Origin: Streptococcus sp. X13SY08
GTDB taxonomy: Bacteria > Bacillota > Bacilli > Lactobacillales > Streptococcaceae
Reading direction: 5' to 3'
DNA: 64,000 nucleotides
Assembly: GCF_001182825.2 (NCBI RefSeq)
Contig: NZ_LFYO02000003.1
Coordinates: 62,001-126,000, forward strand
Shown here: positions 17,361-27,227 of the stretch, piece by piece
Layout: each line of letters starts with the position of its first letter
Numbering within the stretch: position 1 is the stretch's first letter
The notes under the pieces: model-generated
Database searches by the model: none
The model's input: only the letters and a program-made list of their open reading frames with translations
Told to the model about the DNA's origin: nothing
Program-made: the position numbers and the translations under genes

Positions 17361-18062
17361 ATGAAAAAGCAATCTTTTGTAGCTGGTTTGCTGGCACTTG
17401 TTTTCTTGTTTGTCGGTTTATCAGCGAGTGCGCAAGTTCACGCAGACACACCTCTCTATCGTCTCTACCATACGGGACTCAAAGTTCATCTCTATACCAA
17501 AGATTCAAATGAATACGCAGTATTAGCAAAACGTGGTTGGAGCCAAGAAGGAACTGCTTGGACCACTTCAGATAATCAAGGTGATGTCGTTTATCGTCTT
17601 TATCACAAAGGTTTGAAAGTTCATTTGTATACGAAAGATGCCAATGAATATACAGTATTGGCAAAGCGTGGTTGGAACCAAGAAGGAACTGCCTTTTATG
17701 GAATTGCTGCGCAAAAAACAGCTCAACCAGTTGTTCCTGAACCAGCACAAAATGTTGAAGAACCAATCAAGCCTGAACAACCTGTTCTAGATGGTATGAA
17801 TCAAGTGGAACCACCAGTAGGACCAAATGGTTTAAAAAATTCAATGGATGAAGAGAATGCTCTCTTTGTACAGGTTATCTATAAAACAACTGACGGGGCA
17901 CAAATTTTCTCTTATGATAATAAAATGACGGATAAATTGGACTTAGGCTTGCAAATGTATCCTGACAATGTTATTGAATGGGATGTCCCGGAAAACTACC
18001 GTGTAACAGAAGCACACCTGCACACATTGGCGATCACTCTGGGATATCTATCAGACAACTAA
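17361..18062 (+). CDS. Secreted protein with two DUF5648-like repeats
   Basis: The product (233 residues) begins with a signal peptide (FVAGLLALVFLFVGLSASAQVHA). Two tandem ~45-residue repeats follow, each of the form YRLYHxGLKVHLYTKD-NEYxVLAKRGW-QEGTA, at about residues 33-70 and 80-118. This pattern is that of DUF5648-type repeats found in secreted streptococcal and lactobacillar proteins, often next to peptidoglycan-active domains. A proline-rich linker then leads to a C-terminal ~75-residue domain (FVQVIYKTTDGAQIFSYDN...) that I do not recognise. No LPxTG anchor is seen, so it is likely released. AAGGAG precedes the ATG. Function unknown. Confidence 0.78.
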   Translation: MKKQSFVAGLLALVFLFVGLSASAQVHADTPLYRLYHTGLKVHLYTKDSNEYAVLAKRGWSQEGTAWTTSDNQGDVVYRLYHKGLKVHLYTKDANEYTVLAKRGWNQEGTAFYGIAAQKTAQPVVPEPAQNVEEPIKPEQPVLDGMNQVEPPVGPNGLKNSMDEENALFVQVIYKTTDGAQIFSYDNKMTDKLDLGLQMYPDNVIEWDVPENYRVTEAHLHTLAITLGYLSDN

Positions 18063-18114
18063 GCAAAAAGATTTTGTTTTTGAAGTTAGCTTCTCAAAAA
18101 AATAATTGAAGAAG

Positions 18115-18181
18115 AAAAGCCCTGCTGTCAAACTCTTTCTGGAAAAACATCCATTGAAAAAGTTTGAGGCTAGGCTTTTTA
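18115..18181. terminator. Convergent terminator region
   Basis: AAAAGCC...TCAAACT...AGTTTGA...GGCTTTTT forms a long interrupted stem usable from both sides. A smaller hairpin, GAAGTTAGCTTC, precedes it at 18082-18093. Confidence 0.6.
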
Positions 18182-19525
18182 CGTTTTGTTTTCTATAGTT
18201 CGTGCTTTAAGCTGGCGCGTGAGTATAAGGGTACTTGGGATGAGAACGAGGACGCTGCCAATCCAAGCGGCGGGACTAGCAGTAGCTACTCCTGTAAATC
18301 CAAAGTATATGAGACCGATAATAGCGACATCTGCTCGCATGATTAACTCCATAAAACCAGCCAAAGTGGGGACAAAACCGTAGCCTAGACCCTGAATAAA
18401 GCTGCGTAGAATGAAGAGGATGGACAAAATCCAGTAACAGCAACCGTTGATAATATAGTAGGTCAATACGAGATTTAGTACGGTTGGGCTGGCATTTGCC
18501 ACAAAGAGTCCTGAGAAGAAACGATTGAACACGATCAGCAGGGTAGCAAAGAAAATGGACCAGAGAATATTGATGATAACTGTTTTCTTCAAGCCTGATA
18601 AGATACGTTGATATTGCTTGGCACCATAATTTTGCGCCGTAAAGGTCGAGATAGCTAGTCCTAGATTCATCATAGGAAACATAGCTAATTGGTCTGTTTT
18701 ACTGGCGATAGATTGCGCAGCAACAGCATCTGTTCCCAGCTTATTGAGCGCGATTTGCAGTGTAATGGTACCCAGAGCGATGATGCTAGCTTGAAAAGCC
18801 ATAGGAAATCCAAGTCGAGCGTGATTTTTCAGATTTATCTTATCTAGTTTCAAATCGGCTAATCCAACCTGAAAATAAGGAACCTTAAAATGGATGTAAA
18901 AAAGAAGATAGAAAACGGAAAATGCTTGCGCGATAATGGTGGCAAGGCCTGCGCCGAAGACTCCCATGTGGAAGTTTAAGATGAAAACAAAATCCAAAAT
19001 AATGTTGATAAGGCAAGCAATCATCAACGCTATCAAGGGTGTTTTGTAATTTCCTAGAGCACGAATAGCACTGGATAGGTAGTTAAAGAGGATTGTGAAA
19101 ATCATCCCACCAAATATGGCTAAGAGAAAAACATGTGCATGGTTTAATAGGCGTTCAGGTGTCTGCATGAGAACCAGCATAGAGCGAGAAAAGATCAATG
19201 CTAAAATGGAAAGGACTAGGCTGACTGCCATGGAATAAAAGAGTCCATGTACAAAGCTTTTTTTGACGCCTATCTGGTCTCCAGCGCCGAATTTTTGAGA
19301 GGTCACAATGGATAATCCCGACGTCAACCCTTGAGCAAATCCGATGATTAAAAAAACCAAACTTCCTGTAGCACCGACACTAGCAAAAGCAGTCTGTCCC
19401 AAGGTGTGCCCAACAATCATACTATCGGCAAAATTATAAGCCAGTTGGAAGAAACTTCCAATCAGCAAGGGAGTTGTAAACCACAAAATGATGCGAATGG
19501 GACTCCCTTTGGTTAAATCCTGCAT
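18179..19525 (-). CDS. MATE-family multidrug/cation exporter
   Basis: This 448-residue integral membrane protein belongs to the MATE superfamily, exporters that swap Na+ or H+ for organic cations or metabolites. The start MQDLTKGSPIRIILWFTTPL and the conserved ADSMIVGHTLGQTAFASVGATG are characteristic, and about twelve hydrophobic segments follow. AGGAGAAGAC lies before the start at 19525. Substrate is not predictable. It lies opposite to flanking genes and looks like part of an insertion between ygfA and the rhomboid gene. Confidence 0.88.
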   Translation of the reverse strand: MQDLTKGSPIRIILWFTTPLLIGSFFQLAYNFADSMIVGHTLGQTAFASVGATGSLVFLIIGFAQGLTSGLSIVTSQKFGAGDQIGVKKSFVHGLFYSMAVSLVLSILALIFSRSMLVLMQTPERLLNHAHVFLLAIFGGMIFTILFNYLSSAIRALGNYKTPLIALMIACLINIILDFVFILNFHMGVFGAGLATIIAQAFSVFYLLFYIHFKVPYFQVGLADLKLDKINLKNHARLGFPMAFQASIIALGTITLQIALNKLGTDAVAAQSIASKTDQLAMFPMMNLGLAISTFTAQNYGAKQYQRILSGLKKTVIINILWSIFFATLLIVFNRFFSGLFVANASPTVLNLVLTYYIINGCCYWILSILFILRSFIQGLGYGFVPTLAGFMELIMRADVAIIGLIYFGFTGVATASPAAWIGSVLVLIPSTLILTRQLKARTIENKT

Positions 19526-19682
19526 GTCTTCTCCTATCTTTTTCCACTATAAATCTCACTACTATTCTAAGAAAACTTGTTTTAAATAGCAAGAGCAAGG
19601 TTAGGTTTAGAAAAAAATCATAAATCATGCTATCATACTAGAAAGAAAAAACTTTGAATCAGAAAGTGTACATAAGAAATAA

Positions 19683-20357
19683 ATGAAGCAAGCATTTGAT
19701 AAACGATTTCTAGCTACAAATGCACTGCTCTCCTTGACGGCAGCAGTCTTTTTTGCAATCCAAATGTTACGTGTTGGTCGTACGACAGACGCCTATACAA
19801 TTTACGAATTTGGTGGACTTTTGGGCTATGCCATCAAGATGGACCCAAGTCAACTATGGCGCCTAATTTCGCCTATTTTTGTTCACATTGGCTGGGAGCA
19901 TTTTCTCTTTAATAGTCTGACGCTCTACGTTTTGGGCTATCAGGTGGAGGAGCTTTTTGGTTGGAAGAAATTTCTCGCTATTTATCTCTTGTCTGGAGTG
20001 ATGGGGAACGCTTTTGTGCTCTATTTTACTCCTGCCGTAGTGACTGCTGGGGCTTCCACGTCGCTCTTTGGGCTTTTTGATCTCATGGCTTTGCTTCGCT
20101 ATCATGCTAAAAGTCCCCATATCAAGGCTTTGGGCGAGCGATATGTCGGTCTCTTGGTGGTTAATTTGGCGATTAGCTTTTTGACACCCTCTATTAGTCT
20201 GACAGGGCATTTGGGTGGTTTGGTCGGTGGCTTGCTCTGTGCTGTCATGATTACTCCACCACATGAAGGTCAGCTCTTTGCAAAATGGCAGAGCTACTTA
20301 GCTTGCGCTCTCTATTTTGTTCTCATCGGATTTTTCATTCTTACGATCATAGCATAG
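19683..20357 (+). CDS. gluP: Rhomboid intramembrane serine protease
   Basis: Rhomboids cut transmembrane segments of other membrane proteins. The catalytic serine is in GASTSLFGLF (near residue 123) and the catalytic histidine in LTGHLGGLVGG (near residue 180). HIGWEHFLFNSLTLY is the conserved loop-helix before them. With 224 residues and six to seven hydrophobic segments the size is normal. No good ribosome site precedes the ATG at 19683 (ATAAGAAATAA). A convergent terminator with galU follows directly. Confidence 0.92.
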   Translation: MKQAFDKRFLATNALLSLTAAVFFAIQMLRVGRTTDAYTIYEFGGLLGYAIKMDPSQLWRLISPIFVHIGWEHFLFNSLTLYVLGYQVEELFGWKKFLAIYLLSGVMGNAFVLYFTPAVVTAGASTSLFGLFDLMALLRYHAKSPHIKALGERYVGLLVVNLAISFLTPSISLTGHLGGLVGGLLCAVMITPPHEGQLFAKWQSYLACALYFVLIGFFILTIIA

Positions 20358-20387
20358 AAAAAAGATTGGGTTCCCCAATCTTTTTAG
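20358..20387. terminator. Bidirectional terminator between rhomboid gene and galU
   Basis: AAAAAGATTGGG and CCCCAATCTTTTT pair perfectly around TT, with A- and T-runs on either side. Confidence 0.88.
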
Positions 20388-20388
20388 C

Positions 20389-21297
20389 TTATTTTTCTTT
20401 ATGTTGTTTACCTTCTAGGCGTTTACCAAGATCAATGATATACTGTTTCAGGTCACCTTTGGTTTGTGGGTGGTTGAGACCATAGTCAATTGAAGTCTTC
20501 ATATAACCAAATTTATCACCAACATCGTAGCGATTGCCTTTGAATTCACGAGCAAATACGCGCTGTGTTTTGTTGAGTGTATCAATTGCATCTGTCAATT
20601 GCACTTCATTTCCTGCTCCTGGTTTTTGATTTTCCAAGATATTGAAGATTTCAGGAGTCAAGAGATAGCGACCAATGATGGCTAAGTCAGATGGGGCATC
20701 TTCGGGTGCTGGTTTTTCGACAAATGTCTCAACGCTGTAAAGGCCATTAACACCTTCGCCTTGTGGTGCGACGACACCGTAAGCGGACACTTCTTCGTGA
20801 GGAACAGGCATAACTGCGATAGTAGATGCATGGGTTGCTTGGTAGTCCTCAATCAATTGCTGAGTTAATGGTTTTTCCGTACCGTTAATGTCCATAAGGT
20901 CGTCACCTAGCATAACGACGAAAGGTTCATTGCCGACAAAAGCCTTGGCTTGTAATACAGCATCGCCTAACCCTTTTGGATGACTCTGACGGATGAAGTG
21001 AAGACGAATGCCAGTGGTTTCATCCACTAACTTGAGCAAATCTGTTTTGCCTTTTTCTTTGAGGTTGAATTCCAATTCAAAGTTTGAGTCAAAATGATCT
21101 TCGATAGAACGTTTGGATTTACCAGTGACTACTAGGATATCTTCGATACCTGATTTGAGAGCTTCTTCGACGATAAATTGGATAGTTGGTTTGTCTACAA
21201 TCGGCAGCATCTCTTTAGCGAGAGCTTTAGTAGCAGGAAGGAAACGGGTTCCCAAACCAGCTGCGGGGATAACGGCTTTTCTAACTTTTTTTGTCAT
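20389..21297 (-). CDS. galU: UTP-glucose-1-phosphate uridylyltransferase
   Basis: GalU makes UDP-glucose for capsule, glycolipid and cell-wall polymers. The nucleotide-binding signature [20 protein letters not shown] and the following [10 protein letters not shown] are intact. The start at 21297 ([14 protein letters not shown]) has GGAGAAG upstream. The longer frame from 21324 would overlap gpsA and lacks a ribosome site. At 302 residues it is of family length. It follows gpsA with a short gap on the same strand, so the two are co-transcribed. Confidence 0.96.
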   Translation of the reverse strand: MTKKVRKAVIPAAGLGTRFLPATKALAKEMLPIVDKPTIQFIVEEALKSGIEDILVVTGKSKRSIEDHFDSNFELEFNLKEKGKTDLLKLVDETTGIRLHFIRQSHPKGLGDAVLQAKAFVGNEPFVVMLGDDLMDINGTEKPLTQQLIEDYQATHASTIAVMPVPHEEVSAYGVVAPQGEGVNGLYSVETFVEKPAPEDAPSDLAIIGRYLLTPEIFNILENQKPGAGNEVQLTDAIDTLNKTQRVFAREFKGNRYDVGDKFGYMKTSIDYGLNHPQTKGDLKQYIIDLGKRLEGKQHKEK

Positions 21298-21314
21298 ATT
21301 CTTCTCCATATTTT

Positions 21315-22331
21315 TTAAGACCATTCATTTTCAGCACGGAATTCACCAGCCATGATACTTTTGATGGCTTCATCCATGCTAGCTCCTTGGTAAATCACGC
21401 TGTAAATAGCTTGCGTAATTGGCATATAAACGCCCAATTCTTGTGCTAGTTCGTAGGCTGCCTTGGTAGTCGAAATCCCTTCGATAACCATGCCCATATT
21501 GCGTTCGATATCTTCTAACTTTTCACCGCGCCCCAGAGCGTCTCCTGCTCGCCAGTTGCGTGAATGAATAGAAGTTCCGGTGACAATCAAGTCCCCGACT
21601 CCTGATAAACCACTGTAGGTCAGAGGATTAGCACCCATTTCGACGCCGAGGCGGGTAATTTCTGTCAAGCCGCGTGCAATGATGGCAGCTTTTGCATTGT
21701 CTCCATAACCCAGTCCATGAAGGGCGCCTGCGCCAACTGCGATAATATTTTTGAGAGCACCTGCAGTTTCAACACCGCTGACATCTGTGTTGGTATAAAG
21801 GCGGAAGTAGGAATTGCCAAAGAGATTTTGAACGTAGGTTGCTGTTTCCATGGATTTAGAAGCTGCAGAGATAAGGGTGATATCACGCTTAATAGTCTCT
21901 TCGGCATGACTTGGTCCTGAAACAACCACAATTTCGCTACGGAGTTGAGCTGGAATTTCTTCTTCCAAGATGGTTGATATACGCTTATGGCTCTTCGGTT
22001 CCAGACCTTTAGAAGCGTGCATGATGACCACTTTTTTTGTGAGCACTTGAGCCACTTGTTGAGCCACTAGGCGCGTCACCTTGGTTGGTACTACGAAAAG
22101 TATGGCATCTACGCCATCGAGCGTCTCTGCTAAGTCTTTGTAGCCTACAATGTTCTCATCAAGGACAATATCCTTAAAATAACGTTTGTTAGTATGATGT
22201 TCGTTGATTTCATCAATTTGTTCTGCTGAATTACCCCAGATACGGACATTATGTCCGTTATCATTGAGTACTTGTGCGAGGGCGGTTCCCCAAGAACCTG
22301 GGCCCAAGACAGCAATGGTTTGTTTTGTCAT
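21315..22331 (-). CDS. gpsA: Glycerol-3-phosphate dehydrogenase [NAD(P)+]
   Basis: GpsA reduces dihydroxyacetone phosphate to sn-glycerol-3-phosphate for phospholipid and teichoic acid synthesis. The N-terminal Rossmann motif [17 protein letters not shown] and the substrate-site [19 protein letters not shown] are present. The 338-residue length is standard. The start at 22331 has AGGAGAAA before it. It is the upstream gene of the gpsA-galU pair. Confidence 0.96.
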   Translation of the reverse strand: MTKQTIAVLGPGSWGTALAQVLNDNGHNVRIWGNSAEQIDEINEHHTNKRYFKDIVLDENIVGYKDLAETLDGVDAILFVVPTKVTRLVAQQVAQVLTKKVVIMHASKGLEPKSHKRISTILEEEIPAQLRSEIVVVSGPSHAEETIKRDITLISAASKSMETATYVQNLFGNSYFRLYTNTDVSGVETAGALKNIIAVGAGALHGLGYGDNAKAAIIARGLTEITRLGVEMGANPLTYSGLSGVGDLIVTGTSIHSRNWRAGDALGRGEKLEDIERNMGMVIEGISTTKAAYELAQELGVYMPITQAIYSVIYQGASMDEAIKSIMAGEFRAENEWS

Positions 22332-22349
22332 GTTTTCTCCTTTTTGCTG

Positions 22350-22966
22350 CATTTAACTTATTATACCATAGACGGAGCTGTGCGGGTAAATAAAGACAAG
22401 CTTAGCTTATTTAGTTGGGAGCGTTTTCTCATCCAACCAGGGAAAGAAGTGGCAGGTGAAATAGTAAAAAGCTATATTTAGTATTTTTTCTCTATAAAAT
22501 GGGCATGTTTGAAACAGTTTCGTTCTCAAAGGAATGGACTGTTATCTGATAAAGAAACCTAAAAAAGTTATAGGATTTATATATTAGGCAAGGAAAAAAT
22601 CTATGATAAAATAGGATTAACACATGGAGATTTGAGATGCGCATAAAGGATTTCAAAGGATGAAGGTCTAGAAAGAAGACAGGAATCGTTCTCGTCTTTT
22701 TAATAGGGCTGACGGCAATAGTAATTCTACCAATCTGGTGGTTAGACTAGTTAATGGCCCCCCTCCAAAGCTGTAGTAGATAGCAACAGGATCGTAAAAC
22801 GATAGTTATCGCTCATCCATTGCATCCATTTTCCCATGACTTTTAAATGAATCACCTGAAGAAGGATGGGCTAGTGCTGATCTTTTTTTATTTTACCGAG
22901 AATTTACGAATAAAACAGGAAAGGGTCTTTTTCAGCTTGGTGACTTTCTGTGCCTGATTTCTGTGG
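22350..22966. other. Gene-poor stretch with a decayed membrane-protein start
   Basis: No intact gene is seen in these ~600 bases. Around 22660-22749 one frame reads KKTGIVLVFLIGLTAIVILP, a single hydrophobic helix, ending at a stop near 22750. An ATG (22660) lies in a different frame from it. It looks like the N-terminal remnant of a membrane or secreted protein whose body has been lost. The rest shows no coding signal. Confidence 0.5.
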
Positions 22967-22972
22967 TATAAT
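22960..22972 (+). promoter_or_regulatory. Extended -10 promoter of the dut operon
   Basis: TGTGGTATAAT (22962-22972) lies about 30 bases before the dut start. It carries the TG extension, and the -35 element is weak. Confidence 0.6.
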
Positions 22973-23004
22973 GGAAAGAAATCAAGGAAATGAGGATAGA
23001 ATGT

Positions 23005-23448
23005 ATGAAAATTCGTGGATTTGAGTTAGTATCTCGTTTTACAGACGAAAACTTGTTGCCCAAGCGGGAAACTGCCCATGCAGCGGGCTATGATTTAAAA
23101 GCAGCGGAGCGCGTGGAATTGCTCCCAGGTGAAATTAAGCTAGTGCCAACAGGCAACAAAGCCTACATGCAAGAGACTGAGGTACTCTATCTTTATGACC
23201 GTTCGTCCAATCCACGTAAGAAAGGTTTGGTCCTCATCAACTCAGTTGGGGTCATTGATGGTGATTATTATGGCAATGAAGCCAATGAGGGACATATCTT
23301 TGCACAAATGAAAAATATTACCGATGAAACGGTTGTTGTGGAAGTCGGCGAGCGCATTGTTCAAGCTGTTTTTGCACCCTTCCTTGTTGCAGATGGTGAT
23401 GAGGCGACAGGCGAGCGCACAGGCGGTTTTGGCTCTACGGGAAAATAG
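23005..23448 (+). CDS. dut: dUTP diphosphatase
   Basis: dUTPase hydrolyses dUTP to dUMP, keeping uracil out of DNA and supplying thymidylate synthesis. Trimeric-dUTPase motifs are visible: AGYDLKAAE, DRSSNPRKKG, GVIDGDYYGNE, QAVFAPF and the C-terminal ERTGGFGSTGK arm. The ATG at 23005 is preceded by GAGGA. The frame could also open at 22990, but that ATG lies upstream of the ribosome site. The product is 147 residues. The stop is followed directly by the next ATG, so the two genes are translationally linked. Confidence 0.95.
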   Translation: MKIRGFELVSRFTDENLLPKRETAHAAGYDLKAAERVELLPGEIKLVPTGNKAYMQETEVLYLYDRSSNPRKKGLVLINSVGVIDGDYYGNEANEGHIFAQMKNITDETVVVEVGERIVQAVFAPFLVADGDEATGERTGGFGSTGK

Positions 23449-23973
23449 ATGAAGATTCTTTTTGTGCGACATAGTGAGCCAGATTATAGCATGCTAGATG
23501 GCAAAAGTACTTACACAGGTTTTGGACGTGACTTGGCTCCCTTGTCGGAAAATGGCAGAGCGATCGCAACTAGAATGGCAAAAGATAATCGTTTATTGCA
23601 GGCGCAGGTCATTGTCTCGTCCTCTGTTACAAGAGCCTTGGAAACGGCGGCAACTATTGTCCGTGAAATCCATCTGCCACTCTTGGTTGAGCCCTTCTTT
23701 CATGAGTGGAGGCCAGATATGACAGGCCAAAATGCAACTAGAGACGAGGCTATGCAAGCGGTTCAACTATATGAAGATTATAATGGAGAATTGCCGGTTC
23801 ATTCGCCAGTTTGCTATGAAACTGCTAGTCAAATGAAGGAACGTTTTCTGACAGCGCTCGAACAGTATCGGCACTACGATTGTGTGATCATCGTCTGTCA
23901 TGGCATGCTCATGCGGCCTTTTGCTCCACTAGAAATGATTGAGTATTGCCAAATTATTGAAGTAGAATTGTAG
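23449..23973 (+). CDS. Histidine phosphatase family protein
   Basis: This 174-residue member of the phosphoglycerate-mutase-like phosphatase superfamily has the phosphohistidine motif RHSEPD at residues 7-12 and a second active-site histidine in IVCHGMLMR near residue 150. Streptococci carry this gene between dut and radA. The substrate is unknown, and a housekeeping phosphatase for a small metabolite is a reasonable guess. It starts immediately after the dut stop. Confidence 0.85.
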   Translation: MKILFVRHSEPDYSMLDGKSTYTGFGRDLAPLSENGRAIATRMAKDNRLLQAQVIVSSSVTRALETAATIVREIHLPLLVEPFFHEWRPDMTGQNATRDEAMQAVQLYEDYNGELPVHSPVCYETASQMKERFLTALEQYRHYDCVIIVCHGMLMRPFAPLEMIEYCQIIEVEL

Positions 23974-23981
23974 AGGAAACC

Positions 23982-25346
23982 ATCATCGCTAAGAAAAAAT
24001 CAACTTTTGTCTGTCAAAATTGTGAATACCATTCACCCAAGTATCTAGGGCGTTGTCCCAATTGCGGTGCTTGGTCTAGCTTTGTCGAAGAAGTAGAAGT
24101 GGCCGAGGTCAAAAACGAGCGAATTAGTCTAACAGGGGAAAAGACGCGCCCGATGAAGCTGAATGAAGTGTCTTCTATTCAGGTTGCACGGACCAAGACC
24201 AATATGGACGAATTTAACCGAGTGCTTGGCGGTGGTGTGGTTCCAGGAAGCCTCGTTTTGATCGGCGGTGACCCTGGCATCGGGAAATCTACTTTACTCT
24301 TACAAGTCTCCACCCAGCTATCTACTATCGGCACCGTGCTCTATGTATCTGGGGAAGAATCTGCTCAGCAAATCAAGCTGCGCGCCGAGCGCTTGGGCGA
24401 CATTGACAGCGAGTTTTGTCTCTATGCAGAGACCAATATGCAGAGCATCCGTACCGAGATTGAGAAAATTAAGCCTGATTTTCTGGTTATTGACTCCATC
24501 CAAACCATTATGAGTCCAGAAATTTCCAGTGTTCAAGGTTCTGTCAGTCAGGTCCGTGAAGTGACCAATGAATTCATGCAGATTGCCAAGACCAATAATA
24601 TTGCCACCTTTATCGTCGGCCACATGACCAAAGAAGGTACGCTGGCTGGACCGCGTACTCTGGAGCATATGGTGGACACCGTTCTTTACTTTGAAGGCGA
24701 ACGCCAGCACACCTTCCGTATTTTGCGAGCAGTCAAAAATCGCTTTGGCTCTACCAATGAAATCGGCATTTTTGAAATGCAGTCTCAGGGTCTAGTTGAA
24801 GTGACCAATCCTAGCGAAGTTTTCTTGGAAGAACGGCTAGACGGTGCGACAGGATCTGCCATCGTCGTGACCATGGAGGGAACGCGTCCTATCCTAGCTG
24901 AAGTACAGGCTTTGGTCACGCCAACCATGTTTGGTAATGCTAAGCGAACAACGACGGGACTTGATTTTAACCGTGCCAGTCTGATCATGGCTGTGCTGGA
25001 AAAACGAGCAGGTCTTCTCTTACAAAATCAAGATGCTTATCTCAAATCAGCTGGAGGCGTCCGCTTGGACGAACCAGCTATTGACCTAGCAGTCGCTGTC
25101 GCTATCGCGTCCAGCTACAAGGATAAGCCGACCAATCCTCAAGAGTGCTTCATCGGCGAAATCGGCTTGACGGGGGAAATCCGCCGTGTCAACCGCATTG
25201 AGCAACGAATCAATGAAGCAGCAAAACTAGGCTTTACGAAAGTCTACGTACCCAAAAATTCTTTGACAGGTATTCAGGTGCCTACGGGCATCCAGGTCAT
25301 TGGTGTCACCACGCTAGGAGAGGTTCTGCAGAAGGTTTTTGCATAA
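23982..25346 (+). CDS. radA: DNA repair protein RadA with apparent AUC start
   Basis: RadA is a RecA-like ATPase/branch-migration helicase used in recombination and natural transformation. The N-terminal zinc finger (CQNC...CPNC), Walker [11 protein letters not shown], the KNRFGS motif and a C-terminal Lon-like domain are all present. The zinc finger lies upstream of the first ATG/GTG/TTG in frame (GTG at 24099), so translation must begin earlier. The only upstream candidates are ATC 23982 or ATC 23985 (or ATT 23967), with AGAGGA at 23972-23977. I place the start at ATC 23982, giving [14 protein letters not shown]. About 454 residues is the normal length. Confidence 0.9.
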   Translation: MIAKKKSTFVCQNCEYHSPKYLGRCPNCGAWSSFVEEVEVAEVKNERISLTGEKTRPMKLNEVSSIQVARTKTNMDEFNRVLGGGVVPGSLVLIGGDPGIGKSTLLLQVSTQLSTIGTVLYVSGEESAQQIKLRAERLGDIDSEFCLYAETNMQSIRTEIEKIKPDFLVIDSIQTIMSPEISSVQGSVSQVREVTNEFMQIAKTNNIATFIVGHMTKEGTLAGPRTLEHMVDTVLYFEGERQHTFRILRAVKNRFGSTNEIGIFEMQSQGLVEVTNPSEVFLEERLDGATGSAIVVTMEGTRPILAEVQALVTPTMFGNAKRTTTGLDFNRASLIMAVLEKRAGLLLQNQDAYLKSAGGVRLDEPAIDLAVAVAIASSYKDKPTNPQECFIGEIGLTGEIRRVNRIEQRINEAAKLGFTKVYVPKNSLTGIQVPTGIQVIGVTTLGEVLQKVFA

Positions 25347-26509
25347 GAAAAAATGGAATTCCAAACGGAGTTCCACTTTATTGTGTTATTTTCGTCGCTC
25401 TCTTCTTTTTTACTAGGAGACTCAAAGTCTGAAGCCTCTTTTTCATTAGCATGAACCGTTTCGTTATCCGTTTCCTTGACAATAAACTTAGGGTCGTGCA
25501 GTTTGACTGGGTCAACATCTAGTTGTTGGTGGACAGCATCATTTTTGTCGGCATAATTAAAACTTGCGCCATTTACAATTCCATTTTCGTTCGTATCCTC
25601 GGGATCTATTTTGTTGAGAAATTTACCGTTTTCAGATAGGTTAAATTCTGCATGGAAATGTAGGACGACTTTGAAATTATTTTGCGAAATATCATCTGCG
25701 TATTGCGCTTCTTGGTCCGATTTTTTGCCATTGTCGATTGTTGCAAGTTTATTGTGAAGTCGGGAGGATTCATTCAAATTATAATCATCCTCTTTTAAAG
25801 TTGCTAAGTATTTAGCCAGCGCTGTTCGATCGTCTTCTTGAGCAGATCGGAAATTATCTCGGACCCATTGTACTTGTTGAGCAGAAATGAGGTAGCGTAG
25901 CTGGTGGGTTTGCTTTTGAAGTTTGCCGTCGTGGGCTAATGTTCCTAGGGGAAAGGCTGCCTGAACCGTATCTGCTAAATCTTGCCAAAAAGGGTCAATA
26001 GGAGATAATTGGGGAGAGAAGGCTCTTAATAAATGCTCTATTTCTTTTGGATCCTGCACTAACTTCTTAGGAAAGTGTATATAATTCATAAGAACTTGTA
26101 ACCGATTTTGAGCTGCAAGTGGGCTCACATCCTCCATATCAGCGTTCCACAAGTCCATAAAACCTGATTGTCCGATTAGAAGTGTATCTTCATAGGCTTC
26201 TTGAAGCTTCTGAGCCATAGGCTCTTGGTTATCCGATATATCTCCTAAAGTCTCCAAATAGCCTTTTTGGATTGTTGTTTTACTCCAGCCCATTTTATCA
26301 AGACGCTCAATGTCCTCAAGCACCTGACGTCTGATGCTCCGCTTTTCCCGCCAACTACTTGCCTTATAGCCGGGAGATTGTCCAACGGTTTTCTCAAAAA
26401 TTGGCAGAAAATCCTCGTGCTGTTGAGTATATTGATTTTCTTGGTAGAAGAAAAATAGCAGAGCTCCAAGCCCAATGGTGAGGAATGCTCCAATCATATA
26501 TTTTTTCAT
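25274..26509 (-). CDS. Membrane-anchored protein of unknown function
   Basis: The product has an N-terminal transmembrane anchor ([19 protein letters not shown]) and a long, charged, mostly helical extracytoplasmic part. The C-terminal region ([20 protein letters not shown]) is acidic and ends in a lysine/glutamate-rich stretch. The start at 26509 is preceded by AGGACGAT. The frame runs 73 bases into the 3' end of radA on the opposite strand and through the radA terminator, which is unlikely to be coding. A TAA in the adjacent frame at 25386-25388 suggests the original stop was lost by a small indel. No family is recognised. It lies between radA and carbonic anhydrase, which are often neighbours in streptococci. 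Confidence 0.65.
   Translation of the reverse strand: MKKYMIGAFLTIGLGALLFFFYQENQYTQQHEDFLPIFEKTVGQSPGYKASSWREKRSIRRQVLEDIERLDKMGWSKTTIQKGYLETLGDISDNQEPMAQKLQEAYEDTLLIGQSGFMDLWNADMEDVSPLAAQNRLQVLMNYIHFPKKLVQDPKEIEHLLRAFSPQLSPIDPFWQDLADTVQAAFPLGTLAHDGKLQKQTHQLRYLISAQQVQWVRDNFRSAQEDDRTALAKYLATLKEDDYNLNESSRLHNKLATIDNGKKSDQEAQYADDISQNNFKVVLHFHAEFNLSENGKFLNKIDPEDTNENGIVNGASFNYADKNDAVHQQLDVDPVKLHDPKFIVKETDNETVHANEKEASDFESPSKKEESDENNTIKWNSVWNSIFSYAKTFCRTSPSVVTPMTWMPVGT
25348..25378 (+). terminator. radA terminator
   Basis: AAATGGAATTCC and GGAGTTCCACTTT form a stem-loop around AAAC, followed by ATTGTG. The T-tract is short. Confidence 0.6.
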
Positions 26510-26660
26510 AATCGTCCTAATTCTTTCGTGAAAACTACGGTTGTTATAGCATAGTTCGGCTGAAACACTCGCGAAGCAGTTCGAAAAGACAAAATCTATT
26601 AAAAATGATACAATATGCAACATCATAATAGTTTGTATTTCGAATAAAGAAGGAGTTCCC

Positions 26661-27227
26661 ATGTCCTATTTCAAGAATTTTATGAAAGCCAATCGAGCCT
26701 ATGTGGACCTTCATGGTACCCATCATCTGCCACTTAGACCGAAGACAAAAGTAGCTATTGTGACCTGCATGGATTCTCGTCTACATGTGGCGCAGGCGCT
26801 AGGACTAGCACTTGGTGATGCTCATATCTTGCGAAATGCTGGTGGACGGATCACCGATGATATGTTGCGATCCTTGGTGATTTCTCAGCAGCAATTAGGA
26901 ACACGGGAAATTGTCGTTTTGCATCATACGGACTGTGGCGCTCAGACCTTTACAAATGAGGGATTTGCCCAGCAGTTGGCCCGTGATTTGGGCGTGGATG
27001 TAGCTGGTCAGGATTTTCTCCCTTTTACAGATGTAGAAGAAAGCGTGCGTGAGGACATGGCGATTTTGCGGCAGTCTCCTCTTATGTCAAAAAAATATAT
27101 AAAACAAGAGTTTGGAACTGACTTTTGTCCCGAACTCTTTTTTAGTCTTTTCTTGACGATAGCAGAGCTTGGTGCTATATTTGTATTAATCATGTGGTAC
27201 AAAAAAGAAAGTGAGGATGTATCATGA
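26661..27227 (+). CDS. Beta-carbonic anhydrase fused to a foreign membrane-protein tail
   Basis: The first ~140 residues are a beta-class carbonic anhydrase, which hydrates CO2 for biosynthesis and pH control. Zinc ligands are in CMDSR (residues ~33-37) and HHTDCG (~residues 88-93). The protein should end with about 25 more enzyme residues. Instead, after ILRQSPLM it continues in frame into SKKYIKQEFGTDFCPELFFS and then the hydrophobic LFLTIAELGAIFVLIMWYKK, which belongs to some other membrane protein. This looks like a deletion joint. AAGGAG precedes the ATG, and the stop overlaps the next start (ATGA). Whether the enzyme is active without its native C-terminus is doubtful. Confidence 0.8.
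   Translation: MSYFKNFMKANRAYVDLHGTHHLPLRPKTKVAIVTCMDSRLHVAQALGLALGDAHILRNAGGRITDDMLRSLVISQQQLGTREIVVLHHTDCGAQTFTNEGFAQQLARDLGVDVAGQDFLPFTDVEESVREDMAILRQSPLMSKKYIKQEFGTDFCPELFFSLFLTIAELGAIFVLIMWYKKESEDVS

Noticed and set aside
17479-17766. Long antisense frames across the repeat protein
   Set aside because: They mirror the duplicated sense repeats, have no ribosome site and no recognisable protein features.
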